Shown here one piece after another: positions 26,678 through 37,430 of a DNA stretch of 64,000 bases (its first letter is position 1; each line of letters starts with the position of its first letter). The position numbers and the translations under genes were made by a program. The stretch is from the NCBI GenBank assembly GCA_022457155.1, contig JAJGOT010000346.1, positions 489,501-553,500 of the forward strand. The letters are read 5' to 3'. Under the pieces are notes generated by a model that was not told where the DNA came from, ran no database searches, and worked only from the letters and a program-made list of their open reading frames with translations. The stretch is from Cladopsammia gracilis (lineage: Eukaryota; Cnidaria; Anthozoa; Scleractinia; Dendrophylliidae).

Positions 26678-27495
26678 TTAAGGTCGCGGGGGACAGGTTC
26701 CGCTCGTCAGTATGGATTTATGAAAAGAGTAAGCACGAAGTGCGACGGCTGATACCGAAAATGCGCGAAATTTTCACGAACTATCTCCGTAATGTTTCTG
26801 CATCAATAAATACTAGTCTGGTAAAATACACTATTTTGCAACGCATTGTTCTTTCTGCATGAAGTGTTGACAATAGCCGGTGGATTAAAATTTAAAAAAT
26901 TACCATAAATATATTTTTTGCATTCGTGTTTGCTTGGGAAGCCTTCGGAAGCGTAAAACAAGCAATTTTGTGTCCAAGAATTCAACGCGGATAGAGAATT
27001 TCATGAGTTGACACGGAAGGGAGGTAAACTAGGTGTATTGTAGATTGTCATATCTGACGCAAAATGTTTAAATAGGCTTTCAAAGGGAAGATATGAGGCT
27101 TCAAATTCTAACATGGACAATTTTACTCCTTTAAAAGCTAATAACTTTTAATTAAAGTTGAAATCAAAAAATCGGTTTCTGATATGACAAAATAGAGGTT
27201 TGGACGGATCAGTAAGTGGTAAAATCAACTTGTTTTGTGTTCTTCTCGAGGAGCAAACTTGGACACAAAATGACGTTTTACAATTTTTTAATTGCGTACA
27301 TTACAGCATAACTGTAAAGCGCGATTCATTGAATAAAAATAGTACTGGCAAACTCCCATTATTCCCCAATATATCTGTCAAGTTTTAGCGAAATCGGCTT
27401 CTAAAGGCACAAGATATAAAGCTTTAAAAAGTGACTCCCCTGCCAAAATTTTGCCTTATGAATTTATTCATGGAAGGTATCCCCCGCGACCTTAA
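26678..27495. mobile_element. Element with TTAA-type ends (0.8 kb, non-autonomous)
   Basis: It starts TTAAGGTCGCGGGGGA and ends with the exact complement TCCCCCGCGACCTTAA. TTAA at both borders is the duplication type of piggyBac-like transposition. The interior has no transposase. Its ends resemble those of the TTAAGGTGGCTCGACT elements near 35.6 and 36.7 kb. Confidence 0.6.
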
Positions 27496-27502
27496 TTTCC
27501 GC

Positions 27503-27841
27503 TTACCTCGTGCCTTCAGTAAATGGTGCCCCGAACCGCCCTGACCATGACTCTTCTTCGCTTTCGTCATCTGCTAAGGCTGCAGAAATGGAAGCAACAA
27601 GCCCCATTTTAAGGCGTTTCTTCACGACTTGTGATAAATCTTCAAACTGTCGAAGGTCTCCAGGCGAATTGCTTTGAACTTGCATTTCACACTTATCTTT
27701 AGCCAGGAGCTTAATAAGCTCAGTTTGGCATTCTTCTTTACCTCTTCCAATTTTGTCTTTTACTGGACGATCAGAGCTTCCAGTTCCTCGAGTTTCCCGT
27801 ATGACATCTCCTGCGGCTGAGAGGCCACGCCAAACTGTCAC
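27503..27841 (-). CDS. Unrecognised charged ORF, possible host exon
   Basis: The frame has 112 codons. It begins at a GTG and is closed by a stop just upstream at about 27,845. The product is hydrophilic and helical (KEECQTELIKLLAKDK, LSQVVKKRLKMGL, DDESEEESW), more protein-like than most frames nearby. The 3' end reads CACGAG then GTAAGC, so the stop TAA could be part of a splice donor. No family is recognised. It could equally be a chance frame. Confidence 0.25.
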   Translation of the reverse strand: MTVWRGLSAAGDVIRETRGTGSSDRPVKDKIGRGKEECQTELIKLLAKDKCEMQVQSNSPGDLRQFEDLSQVVKKRLKMGLVASISAALADDESEEESWSGRFGAPFTEGTR

Positions 27842-29617
27842 GCTTCAAATCATCCGAATATTTCCAAGCATCACTCATACCTGTATCGTTCAGTTCGCTC
27901 ATTGTCCTGTAATTAACGCGCTATATCCGTGGTCAAAAATTGTCGTAAAATAAATTTATTCTAAACAAAACTCGTGAATAACGTGCATCGACGGGACTAA
28001 AATAGTAACTGTTCGATATGCCGTCGCATACAAAAATAGATCATACCCAAGTAGGCCAAGCTCGAATGTAACTATCTTAAGCCGGGCTAAAAATAAAATA
28101 AAAAATGTCAAAGTATACCTCCCGTTGTGGTAGATTTTTGTCCTATAAAGGGCCTATTAAAATGAAAGGAGGTAAAACAATTTGCATTCGCAAAGAGCTT
28201 AACACACAGATCGCTCGTTTCGTTTAAAGACCTTTAATGGTTTACAAATTGTGGATTAACGTAGAAAATGACGCGACAGTGGGACTTTTTTTGGTAAGTA
28301 TTTGTAACACCTTATCTAGAAAGAAGTATTTGGTAGAATTTTGGAATTAGGTGGAAAAAGTCGAGATTTACAGCACTGTAATTAGAGGTTGGTCACGTGA
28401 CAGCCTGGACTGTACTACCTTCACTCCGCCTAAATCTGAGTTGTGAGCAATAATTTATGTAAATTGAAGCAATAATTCATTCAAAATGGCGCTAATTCTC
28501 GTTCGTAATTGCGTTCGAGGAACGAGAACGCAACTCCTAATTTGTGTTGCGAGTTCTGTGCATTATTGGGTGTCCTGTGCAACTGATAAGGGAAGTTTTT
28601 TCGAGATTGCTTTGGTTCGTCGTCGACACACATTTGCCTCGCTTTGAGGCGCTTGCTTACGTTTTGCCTCACTTTGACGAACTAACTAACTCACGTGGCG
28701 AGTTCATTCATCTCATCCTTGCTCACATTCTGAATTTCCATGTGCTTTTCGTACGTCCTTTTGCTTTCGAAGCTTTTTTGCAGTTTTCACCGAACTGCAC
28801 GCTCACAACACGCTGGCACAACACGCTTAGTGTGTCCTAAAACATATAAAATATGCTAATCAGCGAGAATCAAATCATGGCGATGATTCGGCTGACACGA
28901 ACGAGACAAACAAACGAGAATTGAGCAAGAACAGAGGGAGACATATGTACCGCCGTGACATTCGGATGGCTAGACTGAGCTTGAATCGGACCATATTCAA
29001 GCCATCCCGTTCGAAAATTTATGGCCGGACACGAGCGAGATTCAAGCCAGAAAACGAGCAAGAATCAAGCGACGAATTTTTTTCTCACTTTGATGGAGAT
29101 TATGTGGATGGATCGATGGAACGCTCGCGAAACCAAACGCGGCTTATTTATTCCCGGAGACACTCCAAACTTTCCGTGATTTTTTTAGCGCGCGTGGAAA
29201 ACTTGGAAATGAAGGCTGAGAGTTTGGAAAAGCTTAATCTTAATTTGGCGAGCGAAACTACAAAGAAAACGGAGAATTTGTAGAAGCACATAGTCTGTTT
29301 ATATAAATACTTGTGAATTTCGCTTTCGCCAGCGTGATTACCGTTTCCACTTTTCCCAAGGGACCGCCAAGCACTTTTCTTTACCGACAACTACAACAAA
29401 CTTCAAAGGATTTACACATGTAATTTGTTTTTCTGCTACCAAAGTTTCCCTACCGTCTTCATACACAGAGTAAATACAGGTTTCACTGTACACAATAACC
29501 CTTAATTTGACAATATGCCATAGACATATTCATCTATCCCAATAACCAAAAAAAAAAAAAATCCCCCCTTTCAACCGCTGAACGCACTACCCTAATCTCC
29601 GATTACTCCTAGTATTG
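27842..29617. other. Noncoding or unassigned stretch
   Basis: No recognised gene is seen. A frame around 28,921-29,283 begins with TTG and encodes a basic then helical product without a known motif. Short inverted strings such as CTCGTTCG...CGAGAACG occur near 28,500. I assign nothing here. Confidence 0.4.
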
Positions 29618-30004
29618 AGGTAGAGTCTAAATGCTATAGCTCAAAAGGAGGTCGGACACCTAAATGAGAATATATATCGGAGTAACTGGTTAGCTTTCAG
29701 TTGAGGTTGGGGTTAGCAGTTTATATAGTTAACCGAGAAGCTAGGTAGTACCCTGGTACGGTAAGCTTCAAAGTGAATGCAAAGGACCGCAAACGATAAT
29801 GCTGCTAACGGTATACGTAGGATCTGCGAGAGACCTAACCAGCCAAAAAATGAGGTCACAGGTTCAATCCTGAGTGGGGATTTTAGATTTTCTTTTTTAC
29901 ACTTAAACATTTATTGAAAATAAAATTCTAAGTGCCGACATTACATTATATAATTCTCAATAAGGTGTCGGACCTCCATCTGAGCTATAGCAGGTAGACC
30001 CTAC
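29618..30004. mobile_element. MITE/SINE-like unit with tRNA-type boxes
   Basis: Inverted ends of about 55 bp contain GCTATAGCTCA...GGAGGTC and its complement. On the minus strand the right end reads GCTATAGCTCAGATGGAGG, close to a tRNA A box. The interior has GGTTCAATCCT, a B-box match, on the plus strand (near 29,868). It is probably a tRNA-derived mobile unit flanked by inverted copies. Confidence 0.5.
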
Positions 30005-30184
30005 CTATTATTAAAGTAAGATATTATACGAATGAACTTAAATTGCGATTGGAAAAGAAAAGACACTACAGTTGTAATTTTTATTGATTTGCCATCATAT
30101 ATAAAGCTTGAGCTACCTACGTGGAAACACGAGTTTAATTCGGTTAGCCCGATTGCATCTTGTACGAGATCACCAACAAGAAGC

Positions 30185-30350
30185 TGTAGCTATCAAATGA
30201 TTTGATAAAAAAGCAAGGCTGATAAACTGTACGGAAATGACTATATTTGTAAAATATCCAATATTTCGAAAGGCACAGCCTTTCTTCTTCAGGGTCGTAC
30301 AGATAATAACTCGTATAAGGCAAAAAACGTTACGATTTTAAATTTTAAAG
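30185..30350 (-). repeat. Penelope-type terminal repeat, inverted partner of 44,470-44,640
   Basis: On the minus strand it reads CTGAAGAAGAAAGGCTGTGCC then TTTCGAAATATTGG, a hairpin followed by GAAATATTGG. The Penelope-like element at 48-51 kb shows the same arrangement. The matching copy lies 14 kb away in the opposite orientation. No reverse transcriptase frame was found between them. Confidence 0.5.
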
Positions 30351-30394
30351 GGGGCGGGGGATTAACTAATATCAAGAGAAAATAAATTCTCTTG

Positions 30395-30515
30395 ATCATA
30401 TATATAGATAGTCTGAGCCTAACAGTGAAGCTCTCTGAACGGAAAGCCGATGATAAGCTTAACTAAGGTGAAAGGTCGGAAGCACAAGAATTAAGATTGA
30501 CGACCGAGCTATTTT
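30395..30515. repeat. Dispersed repeat copy (GAAAGCCGATGATAAGCTTAA type)
   Basis: The string ending AGGTGAAAGGTCGGAAGCAC and AAGAATTAAGATTGACG recurs around 25,080-25,160, 25,715-25,757, 42,640-42,700 (part) and 44,214-44,262 (part). At 25 kb it forms the centre of a foldback, so this is probably the end of a dispersed element. Confidence 0.55.
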
Positions 30516-30689
30516 GTTAACTTACAGGAGAATATTGGGGTTTAACCTGCATTCTTTGTCGATCCATGGGCACATTTTTGTTAGATACTATTAATAGATT
30601 TTTGACCTTATCGCTTATGCTGATCCTTGATGGTCAATTGGTGTAGTGTGTGGTTTCGCGTTCGAACGGAACGGGTTCGTGTCAGAGTA

Positions 30690-31385
30690 AAGTGAGTTTC
30701 ATTTTGTTCTTTTGCTTTCAGGTTGCTTTCATTTCTCTTCTGTATATTATTTCTACGTTATTCTAATACAGTGATTCGCTTGTCAAAAATGGCGATTTTA
30801 CTTTAAAGTACCAGTTGCGATGATTTGCTTCTTTGTTTAAATTTTTCTGTAGGGGGCACTGTTAGGTTTACTAACTACGATTAAACGGTCACTACAATTT
30901 GTCTCATGGTGGAGTTTTATTGCTCTGAACTAAGAAAATAGGATCAGAGAAATTATCAGAAAAAATGTGACTGTAGGCTTTGACTCCACCAAGAAGGAGC
31001 CCTCAGCATACGAAAATATTGGCCTTAAAAAAAACGTACCCTGGGTGCCCTTTTCTCGCGCTCTCATCTCTCTCATAAAATTGTCTTATTTTCTTTTGCT
31101 TTCTCTTTTTTTCTGTATATTATTTCTACATTATTTTAATGCAGGCATTCAATTGTGAAAGGTCGAGACGTCACTTTAATTTGCGATAATTTGTTAATTT
31201 TTTAATTTAAATTTTGTATAGCGGTCACTGTCAGGTATTAAACGCTGACTACAATCTGTCGTATGTTGGATTTTTACTATTAAACGTGTATAAGGTACCT
31301 CGCACTTGCCAAGACAGCGGTTGCTCTGAACTCAGAAAAGAGGATCAGAGAAATTTTTATTATCAGAGAAAATGCAAAAAGAAAA
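30690..31385. repeat. Diverged direct duplication, unit about 300 bp
   Basis: Sequence from CTTTTGCTTTC...TGTATATTATTTCTAC through GGTCACT and TTGCTCTGAACT to AGGATCAGAGAAATT appears twice (about 30,705-30,965 and 31,085-31,375) with many differences. It is noncoding. Confidence 0.5.
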
Positions 31386-32573
31386 ACTGTCCAGGCCATT
31401 ATGGATATGTTAATCATCGTTTTAACCCTTTCGTTGTCAAATTTCTTTGGGATCCTGAAGCAGTTTTGAGGGCTAGGCAATCTGTAGAATTTCGTGACTG
31501 CATATAAAAAGCTCACATAAAAATATATGCTGTTTCAAATCACCGTGGGCTCGAGTTTTCATTGTGACGTCAGTATTCGGCCGTTGCTCGCTCGATTAGC
31601 GATCACACGGACTCGAATGTGGTAAGAATTTGGTTTATAAGTGCTTTTTCGAGTCATTTTTCACTGCAGAAACCCCCAGGCTGGCATCATTAAGCTGGAA
31701 TGGTGGGTAGAGGCAAACGTCTGAAAGAAACCAGAGGTGAGAGATGATTTGTCGATGACTGGAGCGCCAAAAGTATTTGTAGCAAAACATGGCGGTCCGT
31801 GAGTGAGGTTGTCTCTCTGGCCCTTCTGTGGTTGGATTTCGAGACCTACCAAGGCGATTTGGACGACTTTTGACTTCTAAAAAATGCGATCGACACTTAT
31901 AAAAAATATATCAAACAGAGGTAGGTAGACTTGCATGCCGCCGGTATGGTTGTATTACCCAGAATTCCTTTCGGTCGTGCTTAAGGATATTATAAGTTTG
32001 CAAGAATAGCTCTGATTGAATGATAATTGCCCAGTCTGCTGAAATTTTGATGGAAATTTTTCTTAGTGAATGCAGAGGAATAGGTTGGAAGTTTGCTGCA
32101 AATGTACATTTTTGGATTTAGAGTTACTTTTTCATTAAAAAAAATAGATGCAAAGATGTGTGTTTTTTGTTGTTTTCCTGGGAAGTAGAAAACGGGCATT
32201 TCTGGATTTGTTGCCGAATGAACAACCATATGCAGCGGAAATCCATAGTTGTAGTCAAATAGTTGGACGTTAAAGCTATGAAACTTGTCGCTTTGCCCTG
32301 ACAAGGGATCATTACTATCATTTGTGTAGATATGTGAAAGCTGCAGATTTTTAAATCACTACTAGTGTTTTACGGACGAATTTGTCCGTTTGCCAACTAA
32401 AGGGTTAATTAAGAACAGCAATCGTATAGTTTACGGTCAAGTTGAATTTCCTATTAAATAAAACCTTACGGTGAAATTTTCAAACAACAATACAACTTAT
32501 TAGTTCGATTCTTCTATTCAGAAATTATTTTAACCTTAAATCCGCTTGTCTCAATAAACGTGTCAATCACTTT
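31386..32573. other. Noncoding stretch
   Basis: No gene or strong repeat is seen. Short frames on both strands lack recognisable motifs. Confidence 0.4.
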
Positions 32574-32822
32574 GGCCCCATTTATATGGTCTCGGGTAAG
32601 ACAACCCTCCCCCGAGTTACCCCGGGCGAGCTAACTTTTCACACATTTCTTTTAGAGCTTTTTATCATATGTTTATCATATAAACACTTTGCTCCCCACC
32701 CCTACCCGGGACTTGATAACTAATTTACTGGATCGGGAGTTCGCCAGTAAATTAAATGCTCCGTAAAGTTGTCTCGGGTACCGGGACAAGTGGACAACCC
32801 TTCTCCCCCTATAAATGGGGCC
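32574..32822. mobile_element. MITE with 13-bp terminal inverted repeats
   Basis: It starts GGCCCCATTTATA and ends TATAAATGGGGCC, flanked by TTT on both sides. Inside are further inverted blocks (CTCGGGTA... and TTTACTGG). At 249 bp it is noncoding, a typical small DNA-transposon derivative. Confidence 0.65.
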
Positions 32823-35160
32823 TTTCTCATCTTTGATATCATACTTATTTCTAAAACATCACGAATACAAAAATTTTCCTATATGTTCATAAAAACGTAT
32901 TTTGTACTAATCATTAAACTTAAAAGCTCAAAATTCTAATAACCCAAACCTATTTTTAACAATGATATTTCTTTGTTTCCTTTCTTTTTAAAAGTTATAG
33001 AAATTCAGTAAATATTTCTATTATCAATTTTAAAAATCATACACATTCCTCAAATTACAAAATTTAGATACATAGTTTACTACTAGCTCAGTTTTTAGAC
33101 CTGTTCTCCAAGAAGTGAAATTATAAGCAAAATAATACAGGTAGTAAAAAAGCCAAAAACGTGCCAACCAATTTAATTACTTTGTGCTACGAATTTCCGT
33201 AACAGATGTATTGCAACCGCAGTGACATGTATTCCACTATTTGTTTAAGATCAATTCAAAAGACGTATGCTTATTAGTTCATTCCGTTGACATCCGGTTG
33301 TAAGCGTAAGCGAGAGAAATCCTTTCTCCGCTCGCGATCCGGCAAAACTCGACGTCTATACGTCGAATCCTTCTTTAGTCTGTTCTTTTTTTTTTACGGC
33401 ACATACATTGGAACAATATGACTACTTTTCTCGACAACACAAAGTTGGCCAAACTGAAGTGTCAGCCCATCGAGAATGATCCACAAACGCCCCCCTTGAG
33501 ACACTCACGCTCATTAATACAGGCAGTATTGACATCGACGGCCGTGAATGTTTTCTGAAACTGGTAACTGAAAGTGGTATGGAAATAACAGTGGGAACTT
33601 AAGGAGTGCATTGAGCAACAACTTTATCGTGATAGCATTGTAAGTACTATCATAGATATGTTTAATCAGCAACGGGACGCGAAAATTTGGTCGTATTAAC
33701 GGGTTGGCCATGTTAATGACGTTCGCCTAATTCAAGCTGTGCAACATCGTAGCGTACCATCCTCCTTTTCCTTTTCGTTGAATCTCATCGCGGATGACAA
33801 GGGCCAGTTATAGTTTTATAGTTCATGTACCTTACATATATTATTGGATGAGGGACCATCAGGGGGTTTAGCGTGAAACGTGATCGTGTGTTTTGATTTA
33901 ATGGTGGATAGGGCCCGGGGATAAGGCTATTTATAATTCAACACATTGATACACTGCCCAAATATGGTCAAAAAGTTATCGATGTACGTTATGTCCACAT
34001 GACGTACAACCAGCGATGGCGGTAAATTTCGCATTTTGAAGGAAACTGAAAATGACTGCTGTCTGCAATTTCGTGTTTTTGGGCGAGAAAGTGCGTGAAG
34101 TACTAGTTAAAAAAAGGAAAAGAAAGAAAAAAAGAGAAGAAAAGAGAAAAAATATTGTTCACATGATTAGACAAAAAAGGCGCGAAATTTTCGCGTTGTC
34201 GCGTAGCTGAATGAAAGCTGGTTCAAACGGTTGACCAAAGTTTAACCGCTCGACAAGGAGTGAATGAAGGAGCACAATTTTCGGAAAATTCCTTTAGTAA
34301 TCACCTCTGGAATATGATATAGACTTGATGCTTCCTCAGAAAAGTTTCTGATCTCGTCATTACGGCTGTAGGAGCTAAAAAAACGAGCAAGTTTGTAAAC
34401 AACATTGATCGACTCAGCTCGTACTTCGATGTTTGAAAATTTGGTGCTGATGGAAGGGACTAAAAAGCCAAATCAACTACAGGTACGATGTTTTAACCGT
34501 TTCTTGTATCCTTTAGCTGTGAATTTTTGTAAGACATAAGCCGGCTTACTGTCCACGCTGCAGTTCTTTCCGACTTTTCGCCGCTATGTTTAGGTACGTA
34601 GCCGTGTGTTTGCTCAATTTGTTTTGATTCCGAATTGAACTTTTTAAGATACGAAACACTTGTAACTAAGACATTCTATGCCATTTTACTGTGTTTTAAT
34701 TCGTGTAGTCACTACTCTGTCCCGTTCTTTAAGTAGACGAAAGCTCTTCGTAGAAACTCTCAACTGATTGTGTACGCTAAATTAAGCTTAAGCTTAAGTT
34801 AATTTTAGCTTGGCAAAAGTTTCGGCATTCGCTGCTTTTTGTTTAAGAAATGGTGCGAGGTAAAATATTGTTATAAGCCTTTTTACTTAATGAAAGATTG
34901 TATATCTCGATGACTTTTTTCTAGAAACTGTGATTTGTTATCAATGTGTTGAATTTATAAAACAGTTCAAGTGTTCAAGCTTGCGCAATATTGACAAAGG
35001 CGCCACTTTCATTCATGAACTGTGTGATGTTGCAAGTTTCGCGCGGTAAAACATCTGTACGCTTTTTTTAAAATAAAAGGCTTGTCGGCGATATTTTTTC
35101 TTCAAGCTGTGCTTTGTTATCAATGTGTTGAATTATAAAACTATTATAGCACTCAAGCTT
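32823..35160. other. Noncoding stretch
   Basis: AT-rich DNA without a recognised gene. It includes an A/G-rich run near 34,108-34,150 and a diverged direct repeat (TTGTTATCAATGTGTTGAATT near 34,936 and 35,116). Confidence 0.4.
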
Positions 35161-35214
35161 GCGTGATATCGCCTAATTTTAGCCGACGAGGCCGTATATT
35201 AGGCGATATCACGC
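35161..35214. repeat. Perfect 17-bp palindrome
   Basis: GCGTGATATCGCCTAAT pairs with ATTAGGCGATATCACGC across a 20-nt loop. Probably a short MITE. Confidence 0.6.
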
Positions 35215-35239
35215 GCGCTTTCGCGCTATAATAGTTAAA

Positions 35240-35350
35240 TATCCACCGGTCTGTCCACCGGATAAATCACTATCCAGTGGATAAGCATTAGCAAAACCAA
35301 TTGTGTTATCCACTGCATAGTGATTTATTCGGTGGATAGCGCTATCCACC
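35240..35350. mobile_element. Small palindromic MITE (TATCCACCG ends)
   Basis: Inverted blocks ATCCACCGG...ATAAATCACTAT and ATAGTGATTTAT...CGGTGGATA, with an inner AGTGGATAA / TTATCCACT pair. It is noncoding. Confidence 0.55.
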
Positions 35351-35594
35351 GTTTCAACAACCGGGGCGGCCTGTCGTCTGTTATAAAAAAAAAAGATATA
35401 TAACCCGTGAACTGTGAATCTATGTTTGCTGTGATATGTGAAATTTAACAATAAGTTTTCGATATTTGCTATACTGATAGTAAACCCGCATTTTTCCGTG
35501 ATGTTTGTTCGCTTTCAAATGAAAACATGGACACTAATGTTTGACATAAATAACTAAAAAAGACAATCTGAAGGTTTTAATCGCAAGGACTCGT

Positions 35595-36405
35595 TCAAGG
35601 TGGCTCGACTGGGTTTTTGAGTGATGATACCGTTTATCTTTGAGAAACTTGTGTACCACCACAAACGATCCAACGGAAAATCGATTACCACAGCTGTACT
35701 AGAGAAAGATTAAAGTTTCAGATGAGGTAAGTTTTATGGAAATCGGAGCTGCCATAGCAACGTTATGACGTCATTCGCTGTTTTACATAATACCGAATTA
35801 CTTGTCATCAAGAGATAATTTTGGAAAACGCTCTCTGGATCTTCGACCTGACGTACTTGTCCTAAGATCTACAAAATTTTACAAATTTCTATGGAAGCGT
35901 TTTCGAGAAAATTTCGAGTGAAGTTTTAAGGTGTTAAAATACAACAAAAACAAAACAATTTTGAAATGTTATTAAAACTTATGTTTACAAGGCTTGATGA
36001 AATAATATTTTGGTCTTAAATCAATTTTATACCATCCAAATACCTTAGGTGAAAATCTCAAGGAAATCGCTGCATTTGAATTTCAGAAATATTGGCTTGA
36101 ATATGAACTGGCCTGGAGTGTTATTTCGCGTTTTTATCAAAAATTGACCCTACACTTATTAAAATGGTCCCGAATTTAAAAGCGATAGATGAATTTTGTT
36201 TAAACATAGTCCTCATAAAGATCAATTAACGTCATAACGTTGCTTTGGCAACTCCGATTTCCATAAAACTTACCTCATCTGAAACTTTAATCTTTCTCTA
36301 GTACAGCTGTGGTAATCAATTTTCCATTGGATCGTTTGTGGTGGTACACAAGTTTCTCAAAGTTAAAATGTATCGTCACTCAAAAACCTAGTCGAGCCAC
36401 CTTAA
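35595..36405. mobile_element. DNA element with AAGGTGGCTCGACT ends
   Basis: Terminal inverted repeats of about 165 bp begin AAGGTGGCTCGACT and end GTCGAGCCACCTTAA. They share blocks such as CATCTGAAACTTTAATC. The interior (35,829-36,227) is noncoding. One border is TTCA and the other TTAA, so one duplication copy has mutated. A truncated relative lies at 36,747. Confidence 0.6.
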
Positions 36406-36746
36406 TGGTCATGGTCTTCATTGTCTTTCCATTTGCGAAATTTTCTTGTCTCTTTCGTTGCCGTTTTTAATAATATTCAGGTAAAGCATTTTAAACTTTA
36501 ATATCATCTTATGACCCAATCCTGAATTGTTTTGTCCAGTGTACTATGCGTATTTTTGTGATTGAAATAAAAAATTGATACAACATTCACAATTTTTAAT
36601 TTAAAACAGCGCATTATCTGTTCCATTTGTGCTTCCTAAAGGAACAAAGGTGAATCCTCTTTTAATTATGCCGATTATCTAAGAGGGGCTGTAAATAGTA
36701 CGACAGTACTACTCTATTTCCCTGGTTTACAAAAAAGGACATTATC

Positions 36747-37180
36747 TTAAGGTGGCTCGACTGGAAAACGCTCTCTGGATCTTCGACCTGACGTACTTGT
36801 CCTAAGGTCTACAAAATTTTACAAATTTCCATGGAAGCGTTTTCGAGAAAATTTCGAGTGAAGTTTTAAGGTGTTAAAATACAACAAAAACAAAACAATT
36901 TTGAAATGTTATTAAAACTGTTATGTCTACAAGGGTGGATGAAATAATATTTTGGTCTTAAATGAATTTTATACCATCCAAATACCCTGAGTGAAAATCT
37001 CTGCGAAATCGCTCCATTTGAATTTTATAAACGTTGGCTTGAATATGAACTGGTCTGGAGTGTTATTTCGCGTTTTTATCAAAAATTGACCCTACACTTA
37101 TTAAAATGGTCTCGAATTTAAAAGCGATAGATGAATTTTGTTAAAACTTAGTCCTCATAAAGATCAATTAATATTCAACA
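36747..37180. mobile_element. Truncated second copy of the AAGGTGGCTCGACT element
   Basis: It starts TTAAGGTGGCTCGACTGG, then jumps directly to the interior block AAAACGCTCTCTGGATC, and runs in the same direction as 35,832-36,230 with few differences. Most of the left terminal repeat and the right end are missing. Confidence 0.6.
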
Positions 37181-37353
37181 TAACTGCCAAGTTTCAGATT
37201 CATTGAAACGTTCTAAGGCTGTAAATATTTAGCGCCAACTCAGGAAATTATCCCGAAATGCCTTTAAATCAAAGGCTCCTTAGAGCCAACCCGTGAATAA
37301 GAAATGCTAACGAAGAAGAAGGAAAAAAAAAAAGAAGAAAAAAAAAAGAAAGG

Positions 37354-37430
37354 AGGGCACGAGCGAAACTTGAACCTGGGACCTTTCGGCTGTCGTTCCC
37401 CGCTGTGCACCATTCGGCCACCGTGATCAC
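37354..37430 (-). ncRNA. tRNA-derived SINE-like unit
   Basis: The minus strand reads GTGGCCGAATGG (A box) and GGTTCAAGTTTC (B box) about 45 nt apart, followed at the 3' side by a T/C-rich run. The cloverleaf is incomplete, so a SINE head is more likely than a working tRNA. Confidence 0.5.

Noticed and set aside
28921..29283. 120-codon basic frame
   Set aside because: It starts with TTG, matches no known family and lies in DNA without other coding signs.
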